6,868 nt of DNA from assembly GCA_001829395.1 (NCBI GenBank), contig MIBD01000026.1, forward strand, positions 1-6,868. The letters are read 5' to 3'. This document shows positions 1 through 6,868 of the stretch, piece by piece. Source of the DNA: Spirochaetes bacterium GWF1_49_6. GTDB lineage: Bacteria; Spirochaetota; Brevinematia; Brevinematales; GWF1-51-8. The position numbers and the translations under genes were made by a program. Position 1 is the stretch's first letter, and every line of letters starts with the position of its first letter. The notes below the pieces were generated by a model that was given only the letters and a program-made list of their open reading frames with translations, was not told the DNA's origin and searched no databases.

Positions 1-29
1 TAACCATTTTCTAAAAATCAGGCTCAGAT

Positions 30-58
30 TTTCCAAATTGAAAAATTAATGTTATAAT
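30..58 (+). promoter_or_regulatory. Predicted sigma-70-type promoter of glmS with extended -10
   Basis: A perfect TATAAT lies at 53-58, preceded by TG at 50-51 in the extended -10 arrangement (TGnTATAAT). A weak -35 candidate, TTTCCA at 30-35, matches TTGACA at four of six positions with a 17-nt spacer. Transcription would start near 64-66, giving a leader of about 25 nt before the glmS start codon. The surrounding bases are AT-rich, as expected for a promoter. Bases 1-29 show nothing else I can name; the 3' end of an upstream gene could lie just outside the window. This is a sequence-match prediction only. Confidence 0.7.
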
Positions 59-73
59 ATGCCGTTCATTATT

Positions 74-80
74 AAAGGAG
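74..80 (+). promoter_or_regulatory. Ribosome binding site of glmS
   Basis: AAAGGAG lies 8 nt upstream of the ATG at 89, a near-ideal Shine-Dalgarno sequence and spacing. It confirms the start, which is also fixed by the need for a cysteine directly after the initiator methionine. Confidence 0.85.
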
Positions 81-88
81 AATAGAAT

Positions 89-1933
89 ATGTGTGGAATT
101 GTCGGGTATATCGGAAACCGTGACGCCAAGGAAATCATCCTCGATTCATTACAGCGTTTGGAATACCGCGGGTATGACTCCGCGGGAATCGCGCTGATCG
201 ATGAGAAGAATCATATGGTGGTTCAGAAGGAGGTCGGCCGTATCGACAATCTTCGCAATGAGGTCTATAAATACAACGGCGAGGTGGAAAGCCAGCTCGG
301 CATCGGCCACACCCGTTGGGCGACGCACGGCCGGGTCAACGAGCAGAACGCCCATCCCCATTGCGACTCGAAGAAGCGTTTCGCCATCGTACATAACGGC
401 ATTATCGAGAATTACCAAGTCCTGCGGAAAATCCTGACCGATAAGGGGCATACCTTCTCCTCGGAGACCGATTCGGAAGTCCTCGTGCACCTGATCGAGG
501 AATTTTATAAGGAGGAGGAGCGCAATCTCCAGTCCGCAGTGGTGGAAGCGTTAAAAGTGGTCGAGGGGACATACGGACTCGCCGCGATCTGTATCGACGA
601 GCCGTATAAAATAGTCGGCGCGCGTAACGGTTCCCCGTTGGTACTGGGTATCGGCGAGAACGAGATGTTTATCGCATCCGACGTCAACGCTATCATGCCC
701 TATACCAAAAATGTCGTCTATATCGAAGATAAAGAAGTCGTCGTAATAAAATCCGAAAAATTCAAGACCTATACGCTGGATTACCAGAGAATTGAAAAAT
801 CCATTACCGTCGTCGATTGGGATGTCGACGCAATTTCCAAGGGCGATTACGAAACATTTATGCTGAAGGAAATATTCGAACAGCCTAATGCTATTGTCGA
901 CGCCCTTCGCGGACGCGTTCACGCCCGTGACGGCGCGGTAAAATTCGGCGGCCTCGACCTGACCCCCGAGCATGCAAAAAATATCGATAAGGTGATCATT
1001 ACCGCCTGCGGGACAAGCTGGCATTCCGCGCTGGTCGGGAAATATATGATCGAGCGTTTCGCGGAAATCCCTGTCGAGGTCGATTACGCCTCGGAGTTCC
1101 GTTACCGCAACCCCGTCCTCGGCAAGAATAATCTCGTCATCGTCATCAGCCAGTCGGGCGAGACCGCCGATACGTTGGAAGCCCTCCGTGAAGCGAAACG
1201 CAAGGGCGCGAAGGTGATCGGTATCACGAACGTGATCGGCAGTACGATCGCGAAGGAATCCGACGGAGGTATCTATCTGCATGCCGGCCCGGAAATCGGG
1301 GTGGCATCCACTAAGGCGTTCCTCAACCAGCTCATCACTCTCGCGATGCTCGCGATATATATCGGCCGGCTGAAAAACATGCCCCTTTACGAGGGCGAAC
1401 GTCTCCTTGAGGAACTCGCGTTAATTCCACAGAAGATAGCCGAGGTACTGGAACAAGCGGATAAAATAAAAGAGATCGCGTTGAAGTATGTCCATACTAC
1501 AAATTTCCTCTATCTCGGGCGGGGATTCAATTATCCTATCGCGCTTGAGGGCGCGCTCAAGCTGAAGGAGATCTCGTATATCCATGCCGAGGGTTATCCC
1601 GCGGCAGAGATGAAGCACGGCCCGATCGCGCTGATCGACGAGAATATGCCGGTGGTCTTTATCGCACCCAAAGACTCGCTCTATGAAAAAATTATGAGTA
1701 ATATCGAGGAAGTCAAGGCGCGCGCGGGCAGGGTGATTGTGGTAACCGATTTGGACGACTCGGTGATGCGGCAAAAGGCGGACGATATTATCTATGTCCC
1801 CAGCACTATCGAGGAATTTTCTCCGATGATAAATATCATCCCGCTCCAGTTGATCGCGTATTATATCGCGAGGGCAAAAGAGTTGGATGTGGACAAGCCG
1901 CGCAATCTCGCAAAATCTGTGACCGTGGAATAG
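89..1933 (+). CDS. glmS: Glutamine:fructose-6-phosphate aminotransferase (isomerizing)
   Basis: This cytosolic enzyme converts fructose-6-phosphate and glutamine to glucosamine-6-phosphate and glutamate, the first committed step towards UDP-GlcNAc for peptidoglycan and other envelope glycans. The 614 residues match the usual length (E. coli 609). The N-terminal class II glutaminase domain (about 2-220) has the nucleophile Cys2, exposed once Met1 is removed, then HTRWATHG (74-81), HNGIIEN (102-108) and Asp128. Two SIS sugar-isomerase domains follow: CGTSWH at 307, SQSGET at 354 and STKAF at 407, then the second SIS region. By alignment from memory with E. coli, the isomerase residues Lys485, Glu488, His504 and Lys603 correspond to Lys491, Glu494, His510 and Lys609. 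The protein ends in the family's conserved PRNLAKSVTVE. No frameshift or missing key residue is seen. It appears to be a single-gene unit with its own promoter, convergent with the signalling operon on the other strand and not obviously linked to it in function. Confidence 0.98.
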   Translation: MCGIVGYIGNRDAKEIILDSLQRLEYRGYDSAGIALIDEKNHMVVQKEVGRIDNLRNEVYKYNGEVESQLGIGHTRWATHGRVNEQNAHPHCDSKKRFAIVHNGIIENYQVLRKILTDKGHTFSSETDSEVLVHLIEEFYKEEERNLQSAVVEALKVVEGTYGLAAICIDEPYKIVGARNGSPLVLGIGENEMFIASDVNAIMPYTKNVVYIEDKEVVVIKSEKFKTYTLDYQRIEKSITVVDWDVDAISKGDYETFMLKEIFEQPNAIVDALRGRVHARDGAVKFGGLDLTPEHAKNIDKVIITACGTSWHSALVGKYMIERFAEIPVEVDYASEFRYRNPVLGKNNLVIVISQSGETADTLEALREAKRKGAKVIGITNVIGSTIAKESDGGIYLHAGPEIGVASTKAFLNQLITLAMLAIYIGRLKNMPLYEGERLLEELALIPQKIAEVLEQADKIKEIALKYVHTTNFLYLGRGFNYPIALEGALKLKEISYIHAEGYPAAEMKHGPIALIDENMPVVFIAPKDSLYEKIMSNIEEVKARAGRVIVVTDLDDSVMRQKADDIIYVPSTIEEFSPMINIIPLQLIAYYIARAKELDVDKPRNLAKSVTVE

Positions 1934-1942
1934 TCCGTCTGA

Positions 1943-1995
1943 TGTAAACGGACATGTGTAAACGGACAATAAAGTTGTATACCGGACAATAAAGT
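1943..1995. repeat. Cluster of three short direct repeats between convergent genes
   Basis: TGTAAACGGACA occurs exactly at 1943-1954 and again at 1957-1968. The second copy extends to a 19-nt unit (1957-1975) ending CGGACAATAAAGT. A third, slightly changed 20-nt copy follows directly at 1976-1995, with TGTATAC in place of TGTAAA and then the identical 13-mer CGGACAATAAAGT (1983-1995). The first copy is truncated. Small inverted matches sit around the units: GTCCGT (1933-1938) with ACGGAC (1948-1953), ACAA with TTGT (1966-1978), and GGAC with GTCC (1984-1997). The repeats are visible directly, but their role is unknown. They could be protein-binding iterons, a relic of a multi-repeat insertion-sequence end, or a degenerate 3' structure acting on both transcripts. 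No transposase or paired far end is present in the window. Confidence 0.7.
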
Positions 1996-2042
1996 CCTTT
2001 GCCGGCTAATCAGCAGATACCGTCACAAGTATATTTAACTAT

Positions 2043-3188
2043 CTAAAGTCTTTTCCGGTATAGCTTATCCGGGAAACGTATGATCGCGCAAAAACCGGTA
2101 TCGGAGGTAAAAAGCACTTCGCCGTCCAGTTGTTTTTCAATCAGATCGAAAATGATTCGATACCCCATACCAGTCGATTTCCTCGGGTCGAAACCGGCGG
2201 GAAAGCCATTCCCGCTATCGCGGATTTGTATTTCAATTATTTCATTCTCCATACTCAGTTTTATACCGATACTCCCTTTTTCACCCTTAGAAAAAGCGTA
2301 TTTTATACTATTGGTGATCAGTTCGTTGACAGCCAGTCCGCAGGGTATCGCGGTATCCAGCCCAATATTCAGATCCTGCAGATCGAGGGTGAATTTTACC
2401 GCATCGGGATCGTGAAGATAACTGCGCGTCAGGAGATCGGTAATTTTTGAGATGTATTCCTTTAAATTGATGCTGGAAAGAGACTGGGTATTATAGAGCA
2501 GTTGATGAACCTGCGCCATCGATTGAATTCGATCCGTCATTTCCGTAAAGACTTTGGTTATTTTCGCTTCATTGCTCATGGATATCTGTAGGTTCAATAA
2601 ACTCGATATAATCTGCATATTATTATAGGTGCGATGATGGACTTCCTTAAATAGCGCGATCTTTTCCTGAAGCGAGGCCTGAAGTAATTCTTCCGCTTTT
2701 TTCCTCTCCTCTACTTCCTTTTTTAACTCTATATTGGTCTGTAATAACTCCTCCGTTCGTGCTTGCACTATATCTTCCAGTCTATCGCGAATGAATTTTA
2801 ATTCGAGATGGTTTTCGATTCGTTTCCTGATAATCGGAATATCAAATGGTTTGGTGATAAAATCGACCGCGCCCAGCGATAAACCCCTGTTTTCATCTTC
2901 CTTCCCATCCAGGGCGGTAAGAAATATGACTGGGATATTTTTCGTTCGTTCATCTTTTTTTATAATACCGCATACCTCATATCCGTCCATCTCCGGCATC
3001 ATGACATCCAGAAGGATTAAATCGGGAAGCTCGTTTTGTAACGCGTTTAATGCCAATCTCCCGTCGAGGGACGGCAGAACACGGTATCCGCACTCCTTCA
3101 ATACGCTCGACAAAAGCTGAAGGTTTGCCGGGATATCGTCGACTATCATAATGGTTGCTTTATAGCTGACCAAAATGTTTCCATTCAT
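2043..3188 (-). CDS. Receiver-linked histidine kinase (REC-HisKA_2-HATPase)
   Basis: This is a 381-residue protein with no visible signal peptide or membrane segment, so probably cytosolic. An N-terminal receiver (about 10-128) has the acidic pair Asp17/Asp18, phosphoacceptor Asp61 in LLDVMMP, Thr91 and Lys113 in TKPF. A charged coiled-coil linker (about 135-180, with EVEERKKAEELLQ) leads to a HisKA_2-type dimerization domain, EVHHRTYNNMQIISSLLNLQ (182-201), with His185 the likely phosphoacceptor. The HATPase domain shows an N box (NELITNSIKYAF, 288-299), DSGNGFP (324-330) and TGMGYRII (339-346), followed by KQLDGEV. The H-box is odd: the family normally has HHRVKNN and here Thr-Tyr replaces Val-Lys. 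The start at 3188 is supported by GAGGA 8 nt upstream; an internal Met14 would cut into the receiver. It is the last gene of the operon and has no DNA-binding or other output domain, so its phosphotransfer target is not apparent. Such proteins probably work as kinases gated by phosphorylation of their own receiver (inference). Confidence 0.93.
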   Translation of the reverse strand: MNGNILVSYKATIMIVDDIPANLQLLSSVLKECGYRVLPSLDGRLALNALQNELPDLILLDVMMPEMDGYEVCGIIKKDERTKNIPVIFLTALDGKEDENRGLSLGAVDFITKPFDIPIIRKRIENHLELKFIRDRLEDIVQARTEELLQTNIELKKEVEERKKAEELLQASLQEKIALFKEVHHRTYNNMQIISSLLNLQISMSNEAKITKVFTEMTDRIQSMAQVHQLLYNTQSLSSINLKEYISKITDLLTRSYLHDPDAVKFTLDLQDLNIGLDTAIPCGLAVNELITNSIKYAFSKGEKGSIGIKLSMENEIIEIQIRDSGNGFPAGFDPRKSTGMGYRIIFDLIEKQLDGEVLFTSDTGFCAIIRFPDKLYRKRL

Positions 3189-3196
3189 CTTTACAT

Positions 3197-3201
3197 TCCT
3201 C
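3197..3201 (-). promoter_or_regulatory. Ribosome binding site of the REC-HisKA_2 kinase gene
   Basis: On the minus strand GAGGA lies 8 nt before the ATG at 3188-3186, within the 28-nt gap after the stop of the HD-GYP gene. The gap has no room for an obvious promoter or terminator, so the gene is probably read from the same transcript with its own ribosome entry. Confidence 0.75.
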
Positions 3202-3216
3202 GGTAGTGTTTACCCA

Positions 3217-4314
3217 TTATTCCATCAATGTCTCGGTAATTTCCCGGAAATCCATGTGGATTTCCTCAAACGCATCTACTACAATCGGGTCAAATTGGGC
3301 GCCCTTCCCCTCTAATATAATATCCCTGCTTTTATCATGCTCAAACGGCGGTTTATAGCAACGTTTCGACCGGAGAGCGTCATAAACATCAGCGACCGCC
3401 ATAATACGCGCGCATAAAGGGATATCGCCGCCCGATAAGCCGTCAGGGTATCCTTTTCCATCCCATCTCTCGTGATGCGAACGGGATATTTCAATACCCA
3501 TGTTAATGAATGAATTATTCGGATAAGTAACATTCACGGCTTTCAGGGTATCCGAACCTAAACTTGTGTGCGTTTTCATTACCTCGAACTCCTCCGGGGT
3601 CAATTTTCCCTGCTTGAGGAGAATCGCATCGGGAATGGCCACCTTTCCGATATCATGGAGCGGGCTTGCCTGAAAAATATCTCTGATAAAGTAATCGTCT
3701 ATTTTCGTTCGATAGGGTTCTTTCTCTCTCAGTTTTAATGCCAGAATTCGGCAGTATTTTTGAACACGTTCCAGATGCGTGCCGGTATCCTCATCCCGCG
3801 ATTCGGCCAATTTCGCAATCGCGAAAATGGTCGCCATTTGAGAATCGGATATTTCCTTGACCTGCTTCTGAATCAGTTCCTCAAGCTGCTTATTATATGC
3901 CTTCAGCTTCCCTTGGAGTTGATAAAGACTCAACTGGGTATCGACCCGCGCCAGAACTTCCTCATATTGAAAGGGTTTTGTAATATAATCCACTCCGCCC
4001 ATTTTAAACGCCTTGACTTTATCCGAGATACCGTCGATCGCGCTGATAAAGATCACGGGGATATTTTTCAGATTTTCATCCTTCTTTAAAATTTCGCAGA
4101 CTTCGAAACCGCTCATATCCGGCATAGTAATATCCAGAAGGATCAGGTCCGGCGGCTCGATCTGCATCGCCTGAAGCGCCATTTTCCCGTTGGTAACAGG
4201 CCGTACTTTATACGCTTTATTCTTCAGGAACTCGGAAAGAACCTGAAGGTTTGTGGGTACATCGTCAATAATCATAATATTGGCTTTTTTGTTTGGTACG
4301 GCTGTATCGTTCAT
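3217..4314 (-). CDS. REC-HD-GYP response regulator, probable cyclic-di-GMP phosphodiesterase
   Basis: This is a 365-residue RpfG-like protein with no membrane segment. The N-terminal receiver (about 10-128) has Asp17/Asp18, phosphoacceptor Asp61 in LLDITMP, Ser91 and Lys113 in TKPF. A helical linker (about 130-160) joins it to a full HD-GYP domain (about 160-355). Visible there are TGTHLERV with His180, the HD pair His220-Asp221 in PLHDIGKVAIPD, His249 in MKTHTSLG, HHERWDGKGYP (280-290, containing GYP), Asp309 in VADVYDAL, and a closing FDP (341-343). All metal-ligand and signature positions I expect are present, so it is probably an active enzyme that hydrolyses cyclic-di-GMP to pGpG or GMP; activity is inferred from the family. 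Its start overlaps the stop of the upstream hybrid kinase gene by 4 nt (ATGA, 4314-4311), implying translational coupling and making that kinase its most likely phosphodonor. The start has an AGAGGA site 5 nt upstream. Its receiver closely resembles that of the next gene. Confidence 0.95.
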   Translation of the reverse strand: MNDTAVPNKKANIMIIDDVPTNLQVLSEFLKNKAYKVRPVTNGKMALQAMQIEPPDLILLDITMPDMSGFEVCEILKKDENLKNIPVIFISAIDGISDKVKAFKMGGVDYITKPFQYEEVLARVDTQLSLYQLQGKLKAYNKQLEELIQKQVKEISDSQMATIFAIAKLAESRDEDTGTHLERVQKYCRILALKLREKEPYRTKIDDYFIRDIFQASPLHDIGKVAIPDAILLKQGKLTPEEFEVMKTHTSLGSDTLKAVNVTYPNNSFINMGIEISRSHHERWDGKGYPDGLSGGDIPLCARIMAVADVYDALRSKRCYKPPFEHDKSRDIILEGKGAQFDPIVVDAFEEIHMDFREITETLME

Positions 4315-6868
4315 ATTTTTCCTCTCTTGTGATCCAACAGATCGATCAATTTTTCATACTGAAACGCACGGGCCAACTCCCTGATTTCGCCTGCTATCGG
4401 CGGTGAAATCTTTTCCGCGTCTTCGGTCAGCTCCAGAACGCGATCCAGATCGATACTTTTCGCGGCTTCCAATAAAGATTCTATCAACTCTTTTGGTAGG
4501 GCTGATTTTTCTTTCCGTATGCTTACCGGTATCTTTTTATCCGTCTTGCTTTCGATTGTACCGTAAATATACGGGACTGCGAGATGGGCATGAATCGCTT
4601 TAAAAATTTCTTCAATCCTAAACGGTTTACGGATATACCCGTCGGCGCCCTTTTCGAGAATCTCGTTTTTATCTTCATCAAACGCGCTGGCCGTTAATGC
4701 TATGATCGGGGTGCGCGTATTCTTTTCATTCGATCTGATTTTCTCGATCACTTCATATCCGTTCATTTCAGGCATTCTTATATCCAGGAACACCATGTCG
4801 GGCGCTTTATTAGTGAAACATTCTAATACCTTTTTCCCGTCGCCGACTTCTATAATCTCGAAACCTGTTGGTTTCAGAATTACGCGAAGCAGATGCAGAT
4901 TCGCCGGTTCGTCGTCGGCGATCAGTATTCGTATTTTCCGTTCACTTTTTTTCAGGCCGATTATCGGTAATTTTTTATTTTCTTCATTTCCTTCTTTCAT
5001 TCTGACTTCTTTTATATTTATTTCTAAGTGGAAACAACTGCCCACATCGGGCGTACTGCTAACTGTAATATCTCCGTCCATCATACGGGCATATTTTCTG
5101 CTGATATATAGACCTAATCCAGTCCCCCCTTTTTTTATTCCTGCAGCAGACTGCTCGAACGTACCGAAAAGACGGTCCAATTCTTTCTTTTGGATACCCG
5201 GACCTGTGTCCTCGATATCCGCGATCAGGCGGGATGCGTCTTTTTTTATATCCATATACACATGTACCGTCACACTTCCCGTATCAATGAATTTTACCGC
5301 GTTCCCTGTCAGATTGATAAATATCTGGCGGAGCTTTCCCGCGTCGGTTTCAATATAATGAGGGACGTCATCCTCAGTAGTTATGGTCAGTCGCACTCCT
5401 TTCTCTTTTATCGTTATTCCAAACATACTTTCCAGAGTGCTTAGAAATTCCCATAAATCCATTATCTCGGCATTTAATACCGTCCTCCCGGCCTCGATTT
5501 TTGAAACATCGAGGATATCGTTAATCAGGCTTATCAGATGCTCCCCGGAGTTTTTTATGGTTTGGAGCCATTCTCCATGCTGTCCCGTTAACGCGCTTTC
5601 ACGCATCAGTAATTCTGAAAACCCTAAAATAGCGTTCAGCGGGGTGCGTATCTCATGCGACATATTGGAGAGGAACAGACTCTTGGAGCGGTTTGCTTCT
5701 TCAGCCATTTCCCTTGCCTTAACCAATTCCCGCTCAAAACTCTTTCGCTCTGAAATATCCCGGATAATGGATATCACTGTTTTCTTTCCTAAAAATTTGA
5801 AAACATGGGCGCTGATCTCGACAGTGAGCTCTTTTTTATCCCTGGCGAATACCTTACGCTCGAAAAGATTATGACTGAGCTTATTCAGGTCTTCTATAAA
5901 TACCCCGTCGCTTTTAATATCTATTTCAGTATTAACGTCCTCAGGCGATAATCGTAGGAATTCTTCACGGGTGTAGCCGAACATCGAACAGGCGATTTCG
6001 TTCACATCGGTAAATTTCCCGGACGGCTCACCCTCGATCAGCTCATGTACCATTATCGCGTCGTTCCCTTTATCGAAAAGCATCCGGTAGCGCGCCTCCG
6101 AACGGGTAAGCTCAGCATACCCCTGCTGAACCAATTCCTCGAGATGGTCGCGGTATTTCCGCACCTGTTCTTCTGTTTTCCTGTGCTCGGTATATTTCCA
6201 CACGGTATCCATCATCAGTATCATTTGGCGCACATCCGAATCGGTATAATCGCTTTCTTTATTCGCTACCCCCACTACCGCCACAATCCTGTCGTTAAAA
6301 ATAACCGGACAGGATACAAACCTGTATAAAGCGGTATACCCTTCGGACCGGCCGTTTTTAGGAGGATGAGGCGCCTGAAAATCATTATTAACAATCGGTT
6401 TCCGCTGACGCACCGCCTCGCCCCAAAAACCTGCTTCATCAAGAGAATAGAGGGTCAGCAGTTGTTCAGCCGTGCCTTCTTTCATCAAATCTTTCGACCA
6501 AGAGTTGAGACTGAGTTCTTTCGTATCCTCATTTAAAAAATAGATATACCCGATTTTACTGCTGGTTATCCGAACGACTTCCTCGAGCGAATAGTCGAGA
6601 AACACCTGGATGGATTCGGCCTCATACTTAGAAATACGCAGGAGCGCTTCCATCCGGGCCTCGTCCTTCTGAATTGCCTCCTCCGCGCGCTTTCTTTCCG
6701 TGATATCCACCCCGTAAATATTCAGATACCCCGCGTCCGGGATCGGGGCAAGGGTTAAACTATACACCCTATCGCCTATTTCCTCCTCCACCGTCGTCAC
6801 CTTGCCGGTTTTCATGCATTCGCTAATCTGCTTGAACCATTTCTCACGCGATATACTGACTTTAGCAA
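4311..6868 (-). CDS. Hybrid sensor histidine kinase (PAS-GAF-PAS-HisKA-HATPase-REC), N-terminus cut by window edge
   Basis: The frame is open through the right edge. The Met at 6815 is not the likely start: it has no ribosome binding site, and the 17 codons before it (including REKWFKQISEC) continue a PAS-like domain that closes with YGVDITERKRAEE. Residues below are numbered from that Met. End of the first PAS, to about 45; GAF, about 55-210 (RKPIVNNDF, CPVIFNDRIVAVVGVANKESDYT); coiled coil, about 205-240; second PAS, about 236-358, ending in IIRDISERK; HisKA with His387 in SNMSHEIRTPLNAILG; HATPase with Asn501/Asn505, DTGPG (536-540) and GGTGLGLYIS; receiver, about 627-745, with Asp634/Asp635, Asp678, Thr708 and Lys730; then a helical tail, about 770-834, with no clear HPt histidine. 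No membrane segment is visible, though one could lie beyond the edge. It should sense a cytosolic ligand, redox state or similar cue through PAS/GAF (ligand unknown), autophosphorylate and relay to its own and neighbouring receivers. It is first among the operon genes seen; the promoter is outside the window. Confidence 0.95.
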   Translation of the reverse strand, partial: AKVSISREKWFKQISECMKTGKVTTVEEEIGDRVYSLTLAPIPDAGYLNIYGVDITERKRAEEAIQKDEARMEALLRISKYEAESIQVFLDYSLEEVVRITSSKIGYIYFLNEDTKELSLNSWSKDLMKEGTAEQLLTLYSLDEAGFWGEAVRQRKPIVNNDFQAPHPPKNGRSEGYTALYRFVSCPVIFNDRIVAVVGVANKESDYTDSDVRQMILMMDTVWKYTEHRKTEEQVRKYRDHLEELVQQGYAELTRSEARYRMLFDKGNDAIMVHELIEGEPSGKFTDVNEIACSMFGYTREEFLRLSPEDVNTEIDIKSDGVFIEDLNKLSHNLFERKVFARDKKELTVEISAHVFKFLGKKTVISIIRDISERKSFERELVKAREMAEEANRSKSLFLSNMSHEIRTPLNAILGFSELLMRESALTGQHGEWLQTIKNSGEHLISLINDILDVSKIEAGRTVLNAEIMDLWEFLSTLESMFGITIKEKGVRLTITTEDDVPHYIETDAGKLRQIFINLTGNAVKFIDTGSVTVHVYMDIKKDASRLIADIEDTGPGIQKKELDRLFGTFEQSAAGIKKGGTGLGLYISRKYARMMDGDITVSSTPDVGSCFHLEINIKEVRMKEGNEENKKLPIIGLKKSERKIRILIADDEPANLHLLRVILKPTGFEIIEVGDGKKVLECFTNKAPDMVFLDIRMPEMNGYEVIEKIRSNEKNTRTPIIALTASAFDEDKNEILEKGADGYIRKPFRIEEIFKAIHAHLAVPYIYGTIESKTDKKIPVSIRKEKSALPKELIESLLEAAKSIDLDRVLELTEDAEKISPPIAGEIRELARAFQYEKLIDLLDHKRGKI
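4320..4325 (-). promoter_or_regulatory. Ribosome binding site of the HD-GYP gene, inside the upstream coding region
   Basis: AGAGGA on the minus strand lies 5 nt before the ATG at 4314-4312, within the last codons of the hybrid kinase gene, whose TGA stop (4313-4311) overlaps that ATG. It supports the chosen start and coupled translation of sensor and regulator. Confidence 0.75.

Noticed and set aside
38..58. TTGAAA at 38-43 as the -35 box of the glmS promoter
   Set aside because: It is a better match to TTGACA than the box at 30-35, but the spacer to TATAAT would be only 9 nt, far too short for sigma-70 recognition.
551..1282. A 243-codon open frame on the minus strand inside glmS, with other antisense frames at 149-490 and 1421-1969
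   Set aside because: They lie wholly antisense to an unmistakable, intact glmS. Their translations show no recognisable domain and follow the complement of glmS codon bias.
1933..1953. Hairpin GTCCGT / ACGGAC directly at the glmS stop as an intrinsic terminator
   Set aside because: The stem is only 6 bp with a 9-nt loop and is not followed by a T-run (next bases ATGTGTAAAC). It may have a role with the repeats but does not meet the usual terminator pattern.
1984..2000. GGAC-AATAAA-GTCC hairpin followed by TTT as a glmS terminator
   Set aside because: A 4-bp stem and three T residues are too weak to call; no better candidate was found on either strand in 1934-2042.
4702..5358. A 218-codon plus-strand open frame opposite the hybrid kinase, with others at 2080-2450, 2734-3120, 3760-4089, 5383-5874 and 6045-6329
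   Set aside because: All are antisense to clear kinase, receiver or HD-GYP coding sequence, and their translations are low-complexity (Ser/Phe/Ile-rich) with no known motif.
6813..6815. ATG at 6815 as the true start of the hybrid kinase
   Set aside because: No Shine-Dalgarno sequence precedes it, and the open frame upstream continues a PAS-like sequence to the window edge, so the gene is better treated as 5'-partial.

Overview
The window comes from an unidentified, probably free-living or environmental bacterium. It has Shine-Dalgarno-led genes, a sigma-70-type promoter, mixed GC content and a large multidomain signalling repertoire. Nothing in it fixes the phylum. It holds four protein genes in two convergent blocks. 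I see no RNA gene, CRISPR array, intact mobile element or phage gene.

Left block (1-1933, plus strand): glmS, a complete 614-residue glutamine:fructose-6-phosphate aminotransferase, which makes glucosamine-6-phosphate for cell-envelope amino sugars. An extended -10 promoter (about 30-58) and a strong ribosome binding site (74-80) lie just upstream. The predicted leader is only about 25 nt, too short for a glmS ribozyme.

Convergence zone (1934-2042): 109 bases with no gene. It holds a cluster of direct repeats of about 19-20 nt (1943-1995) with small inverted repeats, and no convincing intrinsic terminator for either block.

Right block (2043-6868, minus strand, so read from right to left): a tight three-gene signalling operon. 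The first gene is a hybrid sensor histidine kinase (PAS-GAF-PAS-HisKA-HATPase-REC plus a helical tail). It is cut by the right edge, so its N-terminus and the operon promoter are not visible. It overlaps the second gene, a REC-HD-GYP protein (probable cyclic-di-GMP phosphodiesterase), by 4 nt (ATGA). After a 28-nt gap comes the third gene, a REC domain fused to a HisKA_2-type histidine kinase. The receivers of genes two and three are close relatives with identical key-residue positions.

The likely logic is inference: the hybrid kinase senses a signal through its PAS and GAF domains and passes phosphate to its own receiver and/or the two downstream receivers. One of these would control cyclic-di-GMP breakdown and the other would gate a second kinase whose target is not in the window. 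The families are well known. The arrangement, an unusual H-box in the HisKA_2 kinase and the repeat cluster deserve a second look, but I see no clear evidence of a wholly new system.
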